DNA of 64,000 nt from JACJWR01 sp963752505 (GTDB lineage: Bacteria; Actinomycetota; Actinomycetes; S36-B12; UBA10799): assembly GCA_963752505.1 (NCBI GenBank), contig CAVVYM010000004.1:247697-311696 (forward strand), in the 5' to 3' direction. The position numbers were made by a program, and so were the translations under genes. The notes beneath the pieces are model-generated. The model saw only the letters and a list, made by a program, of their open reading frames with translations, was not told the DNA's origin and did no database searches. Shown one piece after another: positions 1 to 8,685 of the stretch (position 1 is its first letter; every line of letters begins with the position of its first letter).

Positions 1-561
1 TACGTCGACTTCTGGTTGCGCGACTCCCGTCAAGCCTCCGATGAGGCGCTGCGCAGTCGATGGCTGGCGAATCTGGCGGCGCTGGAAGCTCAGGCGATCG
101 GATTCGGGTGGATCGTACTGCACCGCGCTCTGACAGGGCCCGCGTCGCCGCCGCAGTGGACCGAGGATGTGGCCAGCGCGTCTCGTGTGCCCTCGGGTCA
201 GGAGGTGGTCGACGAGTTCGCGCGGCGGTTGGCCGACGAGTCGGCATTGCGCCTGCTCGGCGGTCGGGTGAGGTTGGCCCCCGGTGCCGAAGTGCTGGGG
301 TTCACCGGCGGTGCGGCCGGCGCGGTGAGTAACCCTGAGCAAACTGCGCTGATCGTCAATCCCAACGGTTGGCGTGGCCCCGAACCCCTGGATCCGGCCT
401 TGTCATGGCTGTTTCGATCCGGCCGCGACGTAGCATTGCAGGACCAACTGGAGCGGTGCAGTCAGGACTTGGCGATAGACGCCAGCGACGTGCTGGTGTC
501 ATGGTTGGTGGGGGTCCGTGGTCTTATTGAGAGAGGATTTGTCACTCTTGACCCAAGCTAA
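1..561 (+). CDS. C-terminal part of a conserved protein next to topA (possibly methyltransferase-associated)
   Basis: The frame is open from base 1, so the true start lies upstream and only the last 186 residues are seen. The visible part is helical at first (AIGFGWIVLHRAL) and ends with a C-terminal region that looks like a winged-helix domain. I see no catalytic motif. In several actinobacteria the gene before topA encodes a SAM-dependent methyltransferase whose C-terminal part has the same flavour (GFGW, then a hydrophobic strand); this is recalled, not tested. The stop lies 76 bases before the topA start, in the same orientation. The identity is tentative; the reading frame is secure from its codon use. 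Confidence 0.6.
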   Translation, partial: YVDFWLRDSRQASDEALRSRWLANLAALEAQAIGFGWIVLHRALTGPASPPQWTEDVASASRVPSGQEVVDEFARRLADESALRLLGGRVRLAPGAEVLGFTGGAAGAVSNPEQTALIVNPNGWRGPEPLDPALSWLFRSGRDVALQDQLERCSQDLAIDASDVLVSWLVGVRGLIERGFVTLDPS

Positions 562-564
562 GCG

Positions 565-595
565 TTGGCGCGAAGTGCGCCGTGGCAGGTAGGGT
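565..595 (+). promoter_or_regulatory. candidate topA promoter
   Basis: TTGGCG (565-570) and TAGGGT (590-595) are separated by 19 bases. This predicts a leader of about 36 bases before the topA GTG, which has its own Shine-Dalgarno sequence. The spacer is longer than ideal, so this is a weak call. Confidence 0.3.
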
Positions 596-637
596 CACCC
601 ATCCAGTACGCATTCTTGCGACAAAGGAGCACAGCAG

Positions 638-3406
638 GTGAGTAGCGCCAGCGGTTTCCGCTTGGTCATCGTCGAGTCGCCAGCCAAGGCGAAGACGATT
701 CAGCGCTATCTCGGCCCGGGCTATCGGGTTGAGGCCAGCGTCGGGCACATCCGTGACCTGCCCGATGGGAGCGCCCAGGTCCCGACTGAGTACCGCGATC
801 GGGATTGGGCGCGCCTTGCGGTCGATGTCGAGGGCGATTTCACTCCCATCTACGTGGTGACGCCGGCGAAGAAGTCCAAGGTCGCCGAATTGCGTGCCCA
901 CCTCAAGGGTGCGGACGAGTTGTTGCTCGCCACGGATGAGGACCGCGAGGGCGAGGCAATCGCCTGGCATCTGCTGGAGGTTCTCAAACCCAAGGTGCCG
1001 GTGCGCCGGATGGTCTTCAACGAGATTACCCCCGAGGCGATCGCCTACGCCGCAGACAACACCCGTGAGCTCGACAACGACCTCGTCGATGCCCAGGAGA
1101 CTCGCCGGGTTATCGATCGCCTGTTCGGCTACGAGGTGTCGCCAGTTTTGTGGCGGAAGGTGCGCAGCAACCTCTCGGCTGGCCGGGTGCAATCTGTGGC
1201 GGTGCGGTTGCTGGTCGAGCGCGAGCGGGAACGGATCGCATTCCGGGCCGCCGAGTACTGGGGCATTGAGGCAGTCGCTCAGGATCCGCGGCGGTTCACC
1301 TCCACGCTCTCGGCCGTCGGTGGGGTGCGGGTGGCAAGCGGGCGGGATTTCGGCCGCGACGGCACGTTGCAGAACACCGACACCCTGTGGCTCGACGCAG
1401 CGGCGGCCGAATCGCTGGCGGACGCCCTCGGGGGTCAGCCGATGCGCGTGGCCAACGTGGTGGAGAAGCCGTCGAAGCGCAGCCCCGCCGCCCCCTTCAC
1501 CACCTCTACCCTGCAGCAGGAGGCCTCGCGGAAAAAGGGCTGGGGCGCCCAACGCGCGATGAGAGTTGCCCAGGCGCTGTACGACCGCGGCTACATCACC
1601 TACATGCGAACCGACTCCACGACGCTGTCGGACACCGCGATCGCTGCAGCCCGCCAGCAGGCCGGGGAGTTGTTCGGAGCCGACCATGTGGCAAGCGCCC
1701 CACGCCGCTACAAGAGCAAGGCCAAGAACGCGCAGGAGGCCCACGAAGCCGTGCGGCCGGCAGGCGATCACTTCCGCACTCCCGGTGAACTCGCTGGTGA
1801 GCTTGTGGGTGACGAATTCGCTCTCTACGAGTTGATCTGGCGCCGCACGATCGCCTCCCAGATGTCGGATGCCCGGGTGGCGACCACAACCGTGACGCTT
1901 GACGTGACGGCCACCGACGGGCGGAACTGCACCTTCACCGTCTCCGGCACTGTGGTGGTGTTTCCCGGTTTCCTGGCGGCCTACGAGGAGGGCACCGACG
2001 AGGACGAGAAGGAGGGTCGCGCCGCAACGACACGCCTGCCAATGTTGGCGGTCGGTGACATCATCACGCCCGAATCGGTAACCCCCGAGGGCCACGCCAC
2101 CAAACCGCCGGCCCGCTACACGGAAGCCAGTCTGGTCAAGCAGCTCGAGGCCAAAGGCATCGGCCGGCCCTCCACCTATGCCGCGATCATCTCGACTGTG
2201 GTCGACCGGGGCTACGTGCGCAAGCGCGGAAGTGCCTTGATTCCCACGTGGCTTGGGTTCTCCGTGGTGCGGCTCTTGGAGGAGCACTTCTCCGAGTTGG
2301 TCGATTTCGACTTCACCGCGCGGATGGAGGAGATCCTCGACATGGTGTCGCGCGGGGAGCAGCAGCGCCCGTCGGTGTTGCGGCGCTTCTACTTCGGTGA
2401 TGCCGAGGGTGGCGAATTCCCGGGTCTGCATCCGCTCATCGTCAGCGGCGGCGGCGGGATCGATGCCCGAGAGAACGCCACCTTCCCCATCGCGGGCAGC
2501 GATGCGGTAGTCCGGGTGGGCAAGTTCGGAGCTTTCGTCGAGCACGAGGAGCGGCGGCTGTCGATTCCTGAGGACTTGGCTCCAGATGAGTTGACGGCGG
2601 CAAAGGTTGCCGAGCTTCTGGCAGTGCCCAGCGAACGGGAACTCGGTGTCGCGCCCGAGACCGGCCGCATGGTTGTGGTGAAGTCGGGCCGATACGGTCC
2701 GTACGTAACCGAGGTGCTCACCGAGGAGGAGGCGGAACTCACCGCTCGCAAGCGCCCCAAACCGCGCACGTCGAGTCTGCTGTCGTCCATGACGCCGGAG
2801 TCGGTGACGCTTGACGACGCGCTGCGGTTGCTCAGTCTGCCCCGGCTGGTCGGCGAGCATCCCGCGGACGGTGAGTCCATCACGGCGCACAACGGCCGCT
2901 ACGGCCCCTACATCTCGCACTCCGGTGACTCGCGCTCGCTGCCCGATGAGGAGTCGATCTTCGCCATCACAGTCGACGAGGCACTTGCGCTGCTGGCGCA
3001 GCCCAAGCAACGGGGCCGTCGGGCCGCCGATCCGGGCAAGGTAGTCGGTCAGGACCCCAACAGCAGCGGCGAGATCCGGCTCAAGTCCGGCCGGTACGGG
3101 CCCTACGTCACCGACGGCGAGACCAATGCCTCGCTGCGCGCCGGGGACGACGCCGAGACCTTGACCTTCGATCGTGCGGTGGAACTCCTCGCTGAACGGC
3201 GCGCCGCCGGTCCGGCCAAGAAGCGCACGCGCAAGGCCACGGCGAAGAAGGCCACGGCGAAGAAGGCCACGGCGAAGAAGGCCACGGCGAAGAAGGCCAC
3301 GGCGAAGAAGGCCACCACGCGCGAAGAAGACCACGGCGAAGAAGACCACCGCGAAGAAGACCACCGCGAAGGAAGCTACCTCGGCAGGTGCTGGGGACGG
3401 CGCTGA
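638..3406 (+). CDS. topA: DNA topoisomerase I, with a frameshifted C-terminal tail
   Basis: This is a type IA topoisomerase that relaxes negative supercoils. The GTG start is supported by AAAGGAG about 8 bases upstream. The TOPRIM domain is at residues 7-120 (VIVESPAKAKT with Glu13; DEDRE at 100-104). The active-site tyrosine is Tyr322 in YITYMRTDS. Repeated C-terminal domains with the GRYGPYV/I signature follow at about residues 690, 750 and 820. The protein ends in the basic Lys-Ala-Thr tail typical of actinobacterial TopA, but after KKATT it switches to an acidic TREEDHGEED-type sequence. The +3 frame continues as AKKTTAKKTTAKK and stops at 3455, so one base seems to have been gained near 3316-3324. 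The catalytic core is intact; only the DNA-binding tail is affected. It precedes tmk and holB, as in other actinobacteria. Confidence 0.97.
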   Translation: MSSASGFRLVIVESPAKAKTIQRYLGPGYRVEASVGHIRDLPDGSAQVPTEYRDRDWARLAVDVEGDFTPIYVVTPAKKSKVAELRAHLKGADELLLATDEDREGEAIAWHLLEVLKPKVPVRRMVFNEITPEAIAYAADNTRELDNDLVDAQETRRVIDRLFGYEVSPVLWRKVRSNLSAGRVQSVAVRLLVERERERIAFRAAEYWGIEAVAQDPRRFTSTLSAVGGVRVASGRDFGRDGTLQNTDTLWLDAAAAESLADALGGQPMRVANVVEKPSKRSPAAPFTTSTLQQEASRKKGWGAQRAMRVAQALYDRGYITYMRTDSTTLSDTAIAAARQQAGELFGADHVASAPRRYKSKAKNAQEAHEAVRPAGDHFRTPGELAGELVGDEFALYELIWRRTIASQMSDARVATTTVTLDVTATDGRNCTFTVSGTVVVFPGFLAAYEEGTDEDEKEGRAATTRLPMLAVGDIITPESVTPEGHATKPPARYTEASLVKQLEAKGIGRPSTYAAIISTVVDRGYVRKRGSALIPTWLGFSVVRLLEEHFSELVDFDFTARMEEILDMVSRGEQQRPSVLRRFYFGDAEGGEFPGLHPLIVSGGGGIDARENATFPIAGSDAVVRVGKFGAFVEHEERRLSIPEDLAPDELTAAKVAELLAVPSERELGVAPETGRMVVVKSGRYGPYVTEVLTEEEAELTARKRPKPRTSSLLSSMTPESVTLDDALRLLSLPRLVGEHPADGESITAHNGRYGPYISHSGDSRSLPDEESIFAITVDEALALLAQPKQRGRRAADPGKVVGQDPNSSGEIRLKSGRYGPYVTDGETNASLRAGDDAETLTFDRAVELLAERRAAGPAKKRTRKATAKKATAKKATAKKATAKKATAKKATTREEDHGEEDHREEDHREGSYLGRCWGRR
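3233..3307 (+). repeat. 15-base tandem repeat (5 copies) in the topA tail
   Basis: Five perfect copies of AAGGCCACGGCGAAG encode Lys-Ala-Thr-Ala-Lys units. Degenerate 15-base copies follow to about 3375, and the reading-frame break at 3316-3324 sits between the two blocks. Such arrays expand and contract by slippage and are also hard to assemble. Confidence 0.9.
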
Positions 3407-3459
3407 TGTGGCCGCTGGTGCCCAGCCAGTGGTCAGTGTCGTGGGTGCGGAGTAGTTCC

Positions 3460-4086
3460 ATGCCGCAGCGGGGAACCTTCGTCGTGTTCGAAGGCGGCGA
3501 GGGGGCCGGAAAGTCCACCCAGGTGCGGTTGTTGGTCGACAGACTGGTCGCCACCGGAGCAGGCGCGATCAGCACCCGCGAACCAGGGGGCACGCCGACG
3601 GCGGAGGCCATCCGAACCGTCCTGCTCACACCCAGCGACGACCCCATGTCGGCGCGCTGCGAGGCGCTGCTGTTCGCTGCTGCCCGGGCGGATCACGTTT
3701 CGAAGGTCATCGCACCGGCTCTGGCTGCCGGCCAGTCGGTGGTCTCCGACCGCTTTGTGGACTCCTCCTTGGCGTATCAAGGAATCGCCCGCGGCCTGCG
3801 AGTCGAGGAGGTGGCTGAGCTCAGCAGATGGGCCACCGGCGGACTGGTGCCCGATCTCACCGTGGTGCTCGACCTCGACCCAGAGGTCGGCCTGGCTCGC
3901 GCCGTCGATGGCAATCGGATGGAGGCCCAGTCGCTGACCTTCCACGCGCAGGTGCGGGCGGCCCTGCTCACCCTGGCCGACGACGAACCGCATCGCTACC
4001 TGGTGGTGGATGCCACGCTGGCACAGTCCGACATCGCGGCGTGCGTCTGGCAGGCCGTCGCCGACCGCCGCCAACAAGGGGCCTAG
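3460..4086 (+). CDS. tmk: thymidylate kinase
   Basis: The 208-residue enzyme phosphorylates dTMP to dTDP. Walker A is FEGGEGAGKST near the N-terminus, and the DRx motif is SDRFVDSSLAYQG. I chose the ATG at 3460 because the family N-terminus begins a few residues before FVVFEGGEGAGKS; an in-frame extension back to 3388 would run through the topA tail in another frame. The start lies 4 bases after the stop that a frame-corrected topA would use (3455), which suggests topA and tmk were tightly packed before the frame break. holB follows after 2 bases. Confidence 0.95.
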   Translation: MPQRGTFVVFEGGEGAGKSTQVRLLVDRLVATGAGAISTREPGGTPTAEAIRTVLLTPSDDPMSARCEALLFAAARADHVSKVIAPALAAGQSVVSDRFVDSSLAYQGIARGLRVEEVAELSRWATGGLVPDLTVVLDLDPEVGLARAVDGNRMEAQSLTFHAQVRAALLTLADDEPHRYLVVDATLAQSDIAACVWQAVADRRQQGA

Positions 4087-4088
4087 CC

Positions 4089-5294
4089 ATGAGCGTGTGG
4101 TCCGAGCTGGTGGGGCAGGAGAAGGCCGCGGCTCAACTGCAGCAGGCCGCGGCGGACGCCCACTCTGAGGCGATCGCAGAGATCGCCTCCTCAGCTATGA
4201 CCCATGCCTGGCTGATCATCGGACCGCCCGGGTCGGGGCGATCGGTGGCGGCCGTTGCCTTCGCCTCGGCGCTGGTGTGCCCCGACTCCGGCTGCGGGCA
4301 GTGCCGATCCTGCAAGGACGTGGGCACCGGCATGCACTCCGATGTGACCGTGGTGCGCCCTAGCGGAGTCATCATGGGTGTCGAGCAGACGCGCAGCCTG
4401 GTGGGGCGGATCGGCGTCATGCCCACCCGAAGCGACTGGAACGTCGTGGTCATCGAGGACGCCGACCGGCTCAACGAGCACGCAGACAACGCGCTGTTGA
4501 AGTCGTTGGAGGAACCACCGCCGCACGGCGTCTGGGTGCTGTGCGCGCCGAGCCTCGATGACGTGCTGCCCACGATCCGCTCCCGCTGCCGGGTAGTGCG
4601 ATTGCGCACCCCGCCGATTGCCAAGGTGGCCGAGTATCTGCGCGATCGGGAGGGGGTGGACCCTGCCATGGCGTCGTACGCGGCCCGAGCCGCCCAAGGC
4701 CACATCGGGCGGGCTCGAGCGCTGGCGTTGGACCCCCAGGTGCGTTTGCGGCATCAGCGCGTGCTCGGATTCGGGCAGCGACTGGGCTCCGTCGCTCAGT
4801 GCCTGGCCGCTGCGTCGGAGGTGATTGCCGACGCCAAGGAGCAGGTGGATGCGACCGCTGAGCCGCTGGAGAGCGCTGAGGTCACCAAGGTGCTGCAGGC
4901 GTATGGCGAGGGTGGCACAGGCGCCGGTAGTGCGCGGGCGCGGGCCAGTAGTCAACTGAAAGAACTCGAGCGGGATCACCGCAATCGTCGTCGGCGTCTC
5001 CTGCGCGACGAGTTGGATCGGGTCCTGTTGGACCTCCTCGGCCTCTACCGCGATGTCCTGGCGGTCGCGTGCGGTGCCGACGTGGAGTTGGTCAACGCAG
5101 AGGCCCGGGCCGAGATCGAGCGGCTGGTCGCGCGCGGTGATCCGGCGACGGCAATCGCTCACCTCGATGCGATAACGCACGCGCGACAGTCCCTCGCCGC
5201 AGACGGTGCGGAGGAGTTGATCTTCGATGCGCTGGCGCTGCAATTGCGTCGGGGTGCCGTCCAGCCTGCGCGCTTTGGGAATTTCGGGCGCTAG
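4089..5294 (+). CDS. holB: DNA polymerase III, delta-prime subunit
   Basis: This 401-residue clamp-loader subunit helps load the beta sliding clamp. It has a Walker-A-like loop GPPGSGRS in which the usual lysine is arginine, as expected for a delta-prime subunit that does not hydrolyse ATP. A four-cysteine zinc module (CPDSGCGQCRSC) follows, then a sensor region with EEPPPHGVW. The ATG at 4089 follows the tmk stop by 2 bases; the open frame extends upstream inside tmk but that part is not homologous. The topA-tmk-holB order matches other actinobacteria. A 20-residue Gly/Ala-rich linker near residue 280 is unremarkable. Confidence 0.95.
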   Translation: MSVWSELVGQEKAAAQLQQAAADAHSEAIAEIASSAMTHAWLIIGPPGSGRSVAAVAFASALVCPDSGCGQCRSCKDVGTGMHSDVTVVRPSGVIMGVEQTRSLVGRIGVMPTRSDWNVVVIEDADRLNEHADNALLKSLEEPPPHGVWVLCAPSLDDVLPTIRSRCRVVRLRTPPIAKVAEYLRDREGVDPAMASYAARAAQGHIGRARALALDPQVRLRHQRVLGFGQRLGSVAQCLAAASEVIADAKEQVDATAEPLESAEVTKVLQAYGEGGTGAGSARARASSQLKELERDHRNRRRRLLRDELDRVLLDLLGLYRDVLAVACGADVELVNAEARAEIERLVARGDPATAIAHLDAITHARQSLAADGAEELIFDALALQLRRGAVQPARFGNFGR

Positions 5295-5298
5295 CGCG

Positions 5299-5304
5299 TA
5301 CTGT
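5299..5304 (+). promoter_or_regulatory. -10 hexamer of a leaderless unit
   Basis: TACTGT ends 6 bases before the ATG at 5311, which places the expected transcription start on or next to the start codon. No Shine-Dalgarno sequence is visible. Confidence 0.5.
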
Positions 5305-5310
5305 AGTTCC

Positions 5311-6183
5311 ATGGCGGCCGGCGGGCAGGAGTGGGGCGAGTTCGTGACCAAGGCCATGTCGTGGGGGCGGGACAGAATGGAGGCCGCGCGGGCCGACCGG
5401 CTCCGTCGAACTGATCCGATCCAACTCGCGGCACAGCGCCGACAGGCCGCCCTGGCCGAGCGCGCCCGGGTCGAACAGGCGCAGGCCGTCGCAGATCAAC
5501 GATTCGCCAACAAGCGCCGCCGCCTGGCCGTGCGTTCCACCACGGGCAACTACGTTGCGGCGGGTGCGCTAGGGCTCGGAACTCTGGATTTGGCGACCGG
5601 CATCGGGCAGCCCATGATCAACGGGGTGATGCCCGGCTCCCCTGGCTTCTGGCTTGTCACGGCCGCAGTGTCGGCTGTGATTGGCTTGCGGGCGCGGCTG
5701 CAACTGAAGAACGCCGAGCCCCCCGCGCCCCTGCAACTCCCCGCCATCCCCCCGCCTGTGATTCCGCCCGGAGCAGTGGGGGCGGAGGAAGTCGCCGACC
5801 TGTATCGGGCGGAGGGTCAACTGATCGCCATGATCCCGGCGGTTGACCGGCTCCACCCGCAGGCGGGATTGTCGTTGCGCGACACCTTGAACTCCGTCCA
5901 ACCAACGATGCACGCGGTTATCGAGCGTCTCGACCTGGTGTCCAACATCGACGCGATGCGCGCGCCGCAGGCCGCTGAAGCTGCTGAGACCTTGCGGCGG
6001 CGGCTTGCCGCTGGGGTGGCGTCCTACGACCGCCTGATCGCGGCCACCGCCACTTTGCTGGCCGCGCCGGATCCCGCCGGTGCCGCCAACGATTCGCTGG
6101 CGATTGCCGCGCAGGACCTGGAGGCCTACGCCGCCGGGCTGGCGGTGGCCGCCGATACGTTCGACGGTCCGTCGGCTGTGTAG
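5311..6183 (+). CDS. two-TM membrane protein with basic coiled N-terminus, unknown function
   Basis: The 290-residue protein starts with a charged, Arg/Ala/Gln-rich amphipathic stretch (residues 20-75). Two hydrophobic segments follow, at about 80-98 and 111-127, joined by a short loop. A proline-rich linker (PPAPLQLPAIPPPVIPP) leads to a helical, probably cytoplasmic C-terminal domain. The layout resembles actinobacterial PspM-type envelope-stress proteins, but I cannot confirm homology and no pspA or clgR gene is adjacent. The ATG at 5311 is preferred over the upstream in-frame start at 5227, which lies inside holB, because of the -10 hexamer at 5299-5304. Confidence 0.8.
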   Translation: MAAGGQEWGEFVTKAMSWGRDRMEAARADRLRRTDPIQLAAQRRQAALAERARVEQAQAVADQRFANKRRRLAVRSTTGNYVAAGALGLGTLDLATGIGQPMINGVMPGSPGFWLVTAAVSAVIGLRARLQLKNAEPPAPLQLPAIPPPVIPPGAVGAEEVADLYRAEGQLIAMIPAVDRLHPQAGLSLRDTLNSVQPTMHAVIERLDLVSNIDAMRAPQAAEAAETLRRRLAAGVASYDRLIAATATLLAAPDPAGAANDSLAIAAQDLEAYAAGLAVAADTFDGPSAV

Positions 6184-6235
6184 CAGCGTGCCGCTTTGAC
6201 CTGGGTTGAGAGTCGGGTCGCGGCCAAGCATGATC

Positions 6236-6241
6236 TAGGGT
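6236..6241 (+). promoter_or_regulatory. -10 hexamer of a leaderless unit
   Basis: TAGGGT ends 6 bases before the GTG at 6248. No good -35 element stands at the usual distance. Confidence 0.55.
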
Positions 6242-6247
6242 GAAGCA

Positions 6248-7786
6248 GTGATCCGCGCAGCCTTCTCCATCGTCGTCGCCGGTGCCCTACTCGCGGGTTG
6301 TGCGAGCACCGGAGGGTCGGATCCGCAACCCCAGAGTTCGGGCTTTCGATCCCCTGATTCCAGGGTGGCACCAGAACCGGACTTGGAGCCCTTCTACAAC
6401 CAGACGCTGCAATGGTCGCCCTGCGAGGGCGCCAACGAGTGCACCACAGTCGACGTCCCCATCGACTACGCCGCCCCGCAGGCGGGCACACTGAAACTGG
6501 CCGTGCTCAAGAGCCCGGCCACCGGCGAGAACCCCATCGGACCGCTGGTGGTCAATCCCGGTGGGCCGGGTGGCTCGGGCGTCGAATACGCCGCTGCTGC
6601 GGACGTGGTGGTGTCGCCAGATCTGCACCAGGCGTACGACATCGTGGGATTCGACCCGCGCGGGGTGGGAGACAGCGACCCGCTGGAATGCCTCGACGAC
6701 GCCCAGCTCGACGAACTGCTGGCGGCGGATGCCAGTCCGGATGATCAATCCGAGGTCGATCAGTTGATCGCGGATTCGAAGGCTTTCGGCGCGGGTTGCC
6801 TGGCGGATTCGGACGCACTGTCGCGCAACATCGGATCGAGCAACGTTGTGCGGGACATGGACATTCTGCGGGCCGCACTCGACCGTCCAGTGCTGGACTA
6901 CCTCGGCTTTTCGTACGGCACGCTGCTGGGGGCCATGTATGCCGAAGATTTCACGGCTTCCGTCGGCCGGATGGTGCTCGACGGAGCGATCGACCCGACC
7001 CTGAGCAACACCGAGATTTCCAAGGGGCAAGCGCTTGGCTTCGAGGTTGCGCTGCAGCGCTACATCGACGACTGCGTGACGGATGCGAGCTGCCCGCTGG
7101 GCACAGATCCGGTGGCGGCCAAACAGCGGTTGCTGGACTTCGTCGAGGGTCTGGATGCCGCGCCGCTGCCGACAGCCGATCCCAACCGCCCGCTGACGGA
7201 GGCCCTCGCCATCAGCGCCATCGTCTACCCGCTATACCAGCCTGAGTACGGCTGGCCGTTGTTGACCACGTCTTTGGCCTTGGCCCTGGCCGGGGACGGA
7301 ACCTCCATGCTGGGCACGGTCGACCTGTTCAATGAGCGAGCGCCCGACGGCAGCTACGCCAGCAACGGGGTCGATGCGTTGTATGCGGTCAACTGCGTTG
7401 ACCGGCCAGACCGCCCGGACCAGTCTGAGACCGAGGCCCTCGCACGGCAGTGGTCGGTTGAGGCGCCGATGTTCGGTTCCTATCTTGCCTGGGGCAACCT
7501 GCCGTGCACCTACTGGCCCGTGCCAGCTACCGACGCTCCCCGCGCGCTGGTGGCCGAAGGGAGCCCGGAGATCCTGGTGGTGGGCACCGAGTTCGACCCC
7601 GCAACGCCGTACGTCTGGTCACAGGCGCTGGCGGCTCAACTGGAAAACGGCGTCCTGGTGAGTTGGACTGATGCCGATGGCCACACCGCCTACAGCAACG
7701 GTTCGCCATGCATCGATGCGATCGTCGACGACTTCCTCATCAACGGCGTGGTGCCGGTCGACGGCACCGATCGTGCTCCTGATTGA
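6248..7786 (+). CDS. secreted alpha/beta-hydrolase lipoprotein (tripeptidyl-aminopeptidase / TAP-like family)
   Basis: The 512-residue protein begins with a lipoprotein signal peptide; the lipobox LAGC puts the lipidated cysteine at residue 18, so it should be anchored outside the membrane. The oxyanion region is VNPGGPGGSG (102-111), and the nucleophile elbow GFSYGT carries Ser222. The acid lies in GTEFDPATPY, and the catalytic His in DADGHTAY near the C-terminus. This matches the S33/TAP-like peptidases (Streptomyces SlpD/SlpE type), which release short N-terminal peptides. A homologue sits beside holB in Streptomyces, as I recall. The last 97 bases overlap, tail to tail, the end of the small membrane-protein gene on the other strand. 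Confidence 0.93.
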   Translation: MIRAAFSIVVAGALLAGCASTGGSDPQPQSSGFRSPDSRVAPEPDLEPFYNQTLQWSPCEGANECTTVDVPIDYAAPQAGTLKLAVLKSPATGENPIGPLVVNPGGPGGSGVEYAAAADVVVSPDLHQAYDIVGFDPRGVGDSDPLECLDDAQLDELLAADASPDDQSEVDQLIADSKAFGAGCLADSDALSRNIGSSNVVRDMDILRAALDRPVLDYLGFSYGTLLGAMYAEDFTASVGRMVLDGAIDPTLSNTEISKGQALGFEVALQRYIDDCVTDASCPLGTDPVAAKQRLLDFVEGLDAAPLPTADPNRPLTEALAISAIVYPLYQPEYGWPLLTTSLALALAGDGTSMLGTVDLFNERAPDGSYASNGVDALYAVNCVDRPDRPDQSETEALARQWSVEAPMFGSYLAWGNLPCTYWPVPATDAPRALVAEGSPEILVVGTEFDPATPYVWSQALAAQLENGVLVSWTDADGHTAYSNGSPCIDAIVDDFLINGVVPVDGTDRAPD

Positions 7787-7989
7787 GTCGCTGGGGAGCC
7801 GCCGGGCTGGGCCGTGCTCGTGCTTCCGGCCGGATCCTCCACGGTGACCCGGAGGAACGGCACATGATGCGATGCCCACGGGAACACCACGAGGAGAAGG
7901 AGCGCCAGCACGGCGATGCCGCAGAGGACGGTCTGGGCGGCCTTGAGAGCCGTCCCGCCCGGCAGGGTGCGCCACAGCCACGCGTACAT
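7690..7989 (-). CDS. small membrane protein of the class E sortase locus
   Basis: This is a 99-residue protein with one strong hydrophobic segment (about residues 19-38, with ALLLLVVFPWASH). Short proteins that start MYAxLWRxLPG occur next to class E sortases in other actinobacteria, which is the basis of this call. The ATG shares one base with the sortase TGA stop, so translation is probably coupled. The Ser/Thr-rich C-terminus, from about residue 68 on, is read from DNA that also encodes the end of the convergent hydrolase. The conserved part of the family is the first 65 or so residues, so the tail may drift freely. Confidence 0.75.
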   Translation of the reverse strand: MYAWLWRTLPGGTALKAAQTVLCGIAVLALLLLVVFPWASHHVPFLRVTVEDPAGSTSTAQPGGSPATQSGARSVPSTGTTPLMRKSSTIASMHGEPLL

Positions 7990-8681
7990 CAGCCATTCAC
8001 CTTCATTTCGGGAGCTTTCGCGTCAGCCGTCTTGGGCTGCGAATCAACCAACTCGCCCCACCAGATCCAGCGGTGGCTGTTGCCGAACGTCGGATGGCAC
8101 GTCGTCAAGGTGATGAGGCGCGCGGGCGGATCGGCATCCGCCTTGAACGGGTCCTCGGTGATGGTCCAGACCTCGTCCGGCAGCACGATCTCGGTCCGGT
8201 TGAGGCGGTAGGTGTACCAGAAGGTTTCGGTTTCGACGTAGACGTTGTCCCCAACCTCGAGATTCTCCACGTAGCGCAATGGCTCCCCGAGTGTGATCCT
8301 GTGGCCGGCCACGGCGAAGTTCCCCTCCTGCCCGGGCATGGCGGTTTCCGGATAGTGGCCAAGGCCTTGGGCCAGCTCGTCGAATCCGACCCCTTGCAGG
8401 AGTGGCTTGTTGTTGATGTTTTCGCCCAGCCGGGGCACTGTCATCAGCGCGAACGGCGTGCCAATGGGGGGTGGTTCGGTGACGGCGACCGGATCAGGAC
8501 CTTTCGCGGCGACACTCTGGGGGTCCGGGTCCGACCACGACTGTTCAATCTCGGCCACATTGGCGGTAGCTGCCCGGTTCGCCTGCCAGGTGGTGAACCA
8601 CAGTTGGTAGCCCACGAAGAGCAGGAGGATGACCCCGATCGTGATGAGGATCTCGCCGCCACCCCGCAGAACTGCGCGCAT
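7989..8681 (-). CDS. class E sortase (membrane transpeptidase)
   Basis: The 230-residue enzyme cleaves LAXTG-type sorting signals and joins the protein to the cell wall. It has a single N-terminal membrane anchor (about residues 10-30) and an extracellular sortase fold. The catalytic residues are visible: His127 in AGHRIT, Cys195 in TLTTCHPTFG and Arg204 in SHRW. I chose the ATG at 8681 because AAGGAGG lies just upstream; longer in-frame starts would run into the preceding gene. It lies between an exoprotein gene (4-base gap) and a small membrane protein (stop/start overlap), so the three form an operon. An LAQTG substrate is encoded about 1 kb upstream on the same strand. Confidence 0.95.
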   Translation of the reverse strand: MRAVLRGGGEILITIGVILLLFVGYQLWFTTWQANRAATANVAEIEQSWSDPDPQSVAAKGPDPVAVTEPPPIGTPFALMTVPRLGENINNKPLLQGVGFDELAQGLGHYPETAMPGQEGNFAVAGHRITLGEPLRYVENLEVGDNVYVETETFWYTYRLNRTEIVLPDEVWTITEDPFKADADPPARLITLTTCHPTFGNSHRWIWWGELVDSQPKTADAKAPEMKVNG

Positions 8682-8685
8682 GCGG

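Noticed and set aside
542..3364. 940-codon open frame opposite topA
   Set aside because: It mirrors topA in GC-rich DNA, begins with repeated FAVVFF-type residues that are the complement of the Lys-Ala repeat, and has no family likeness.
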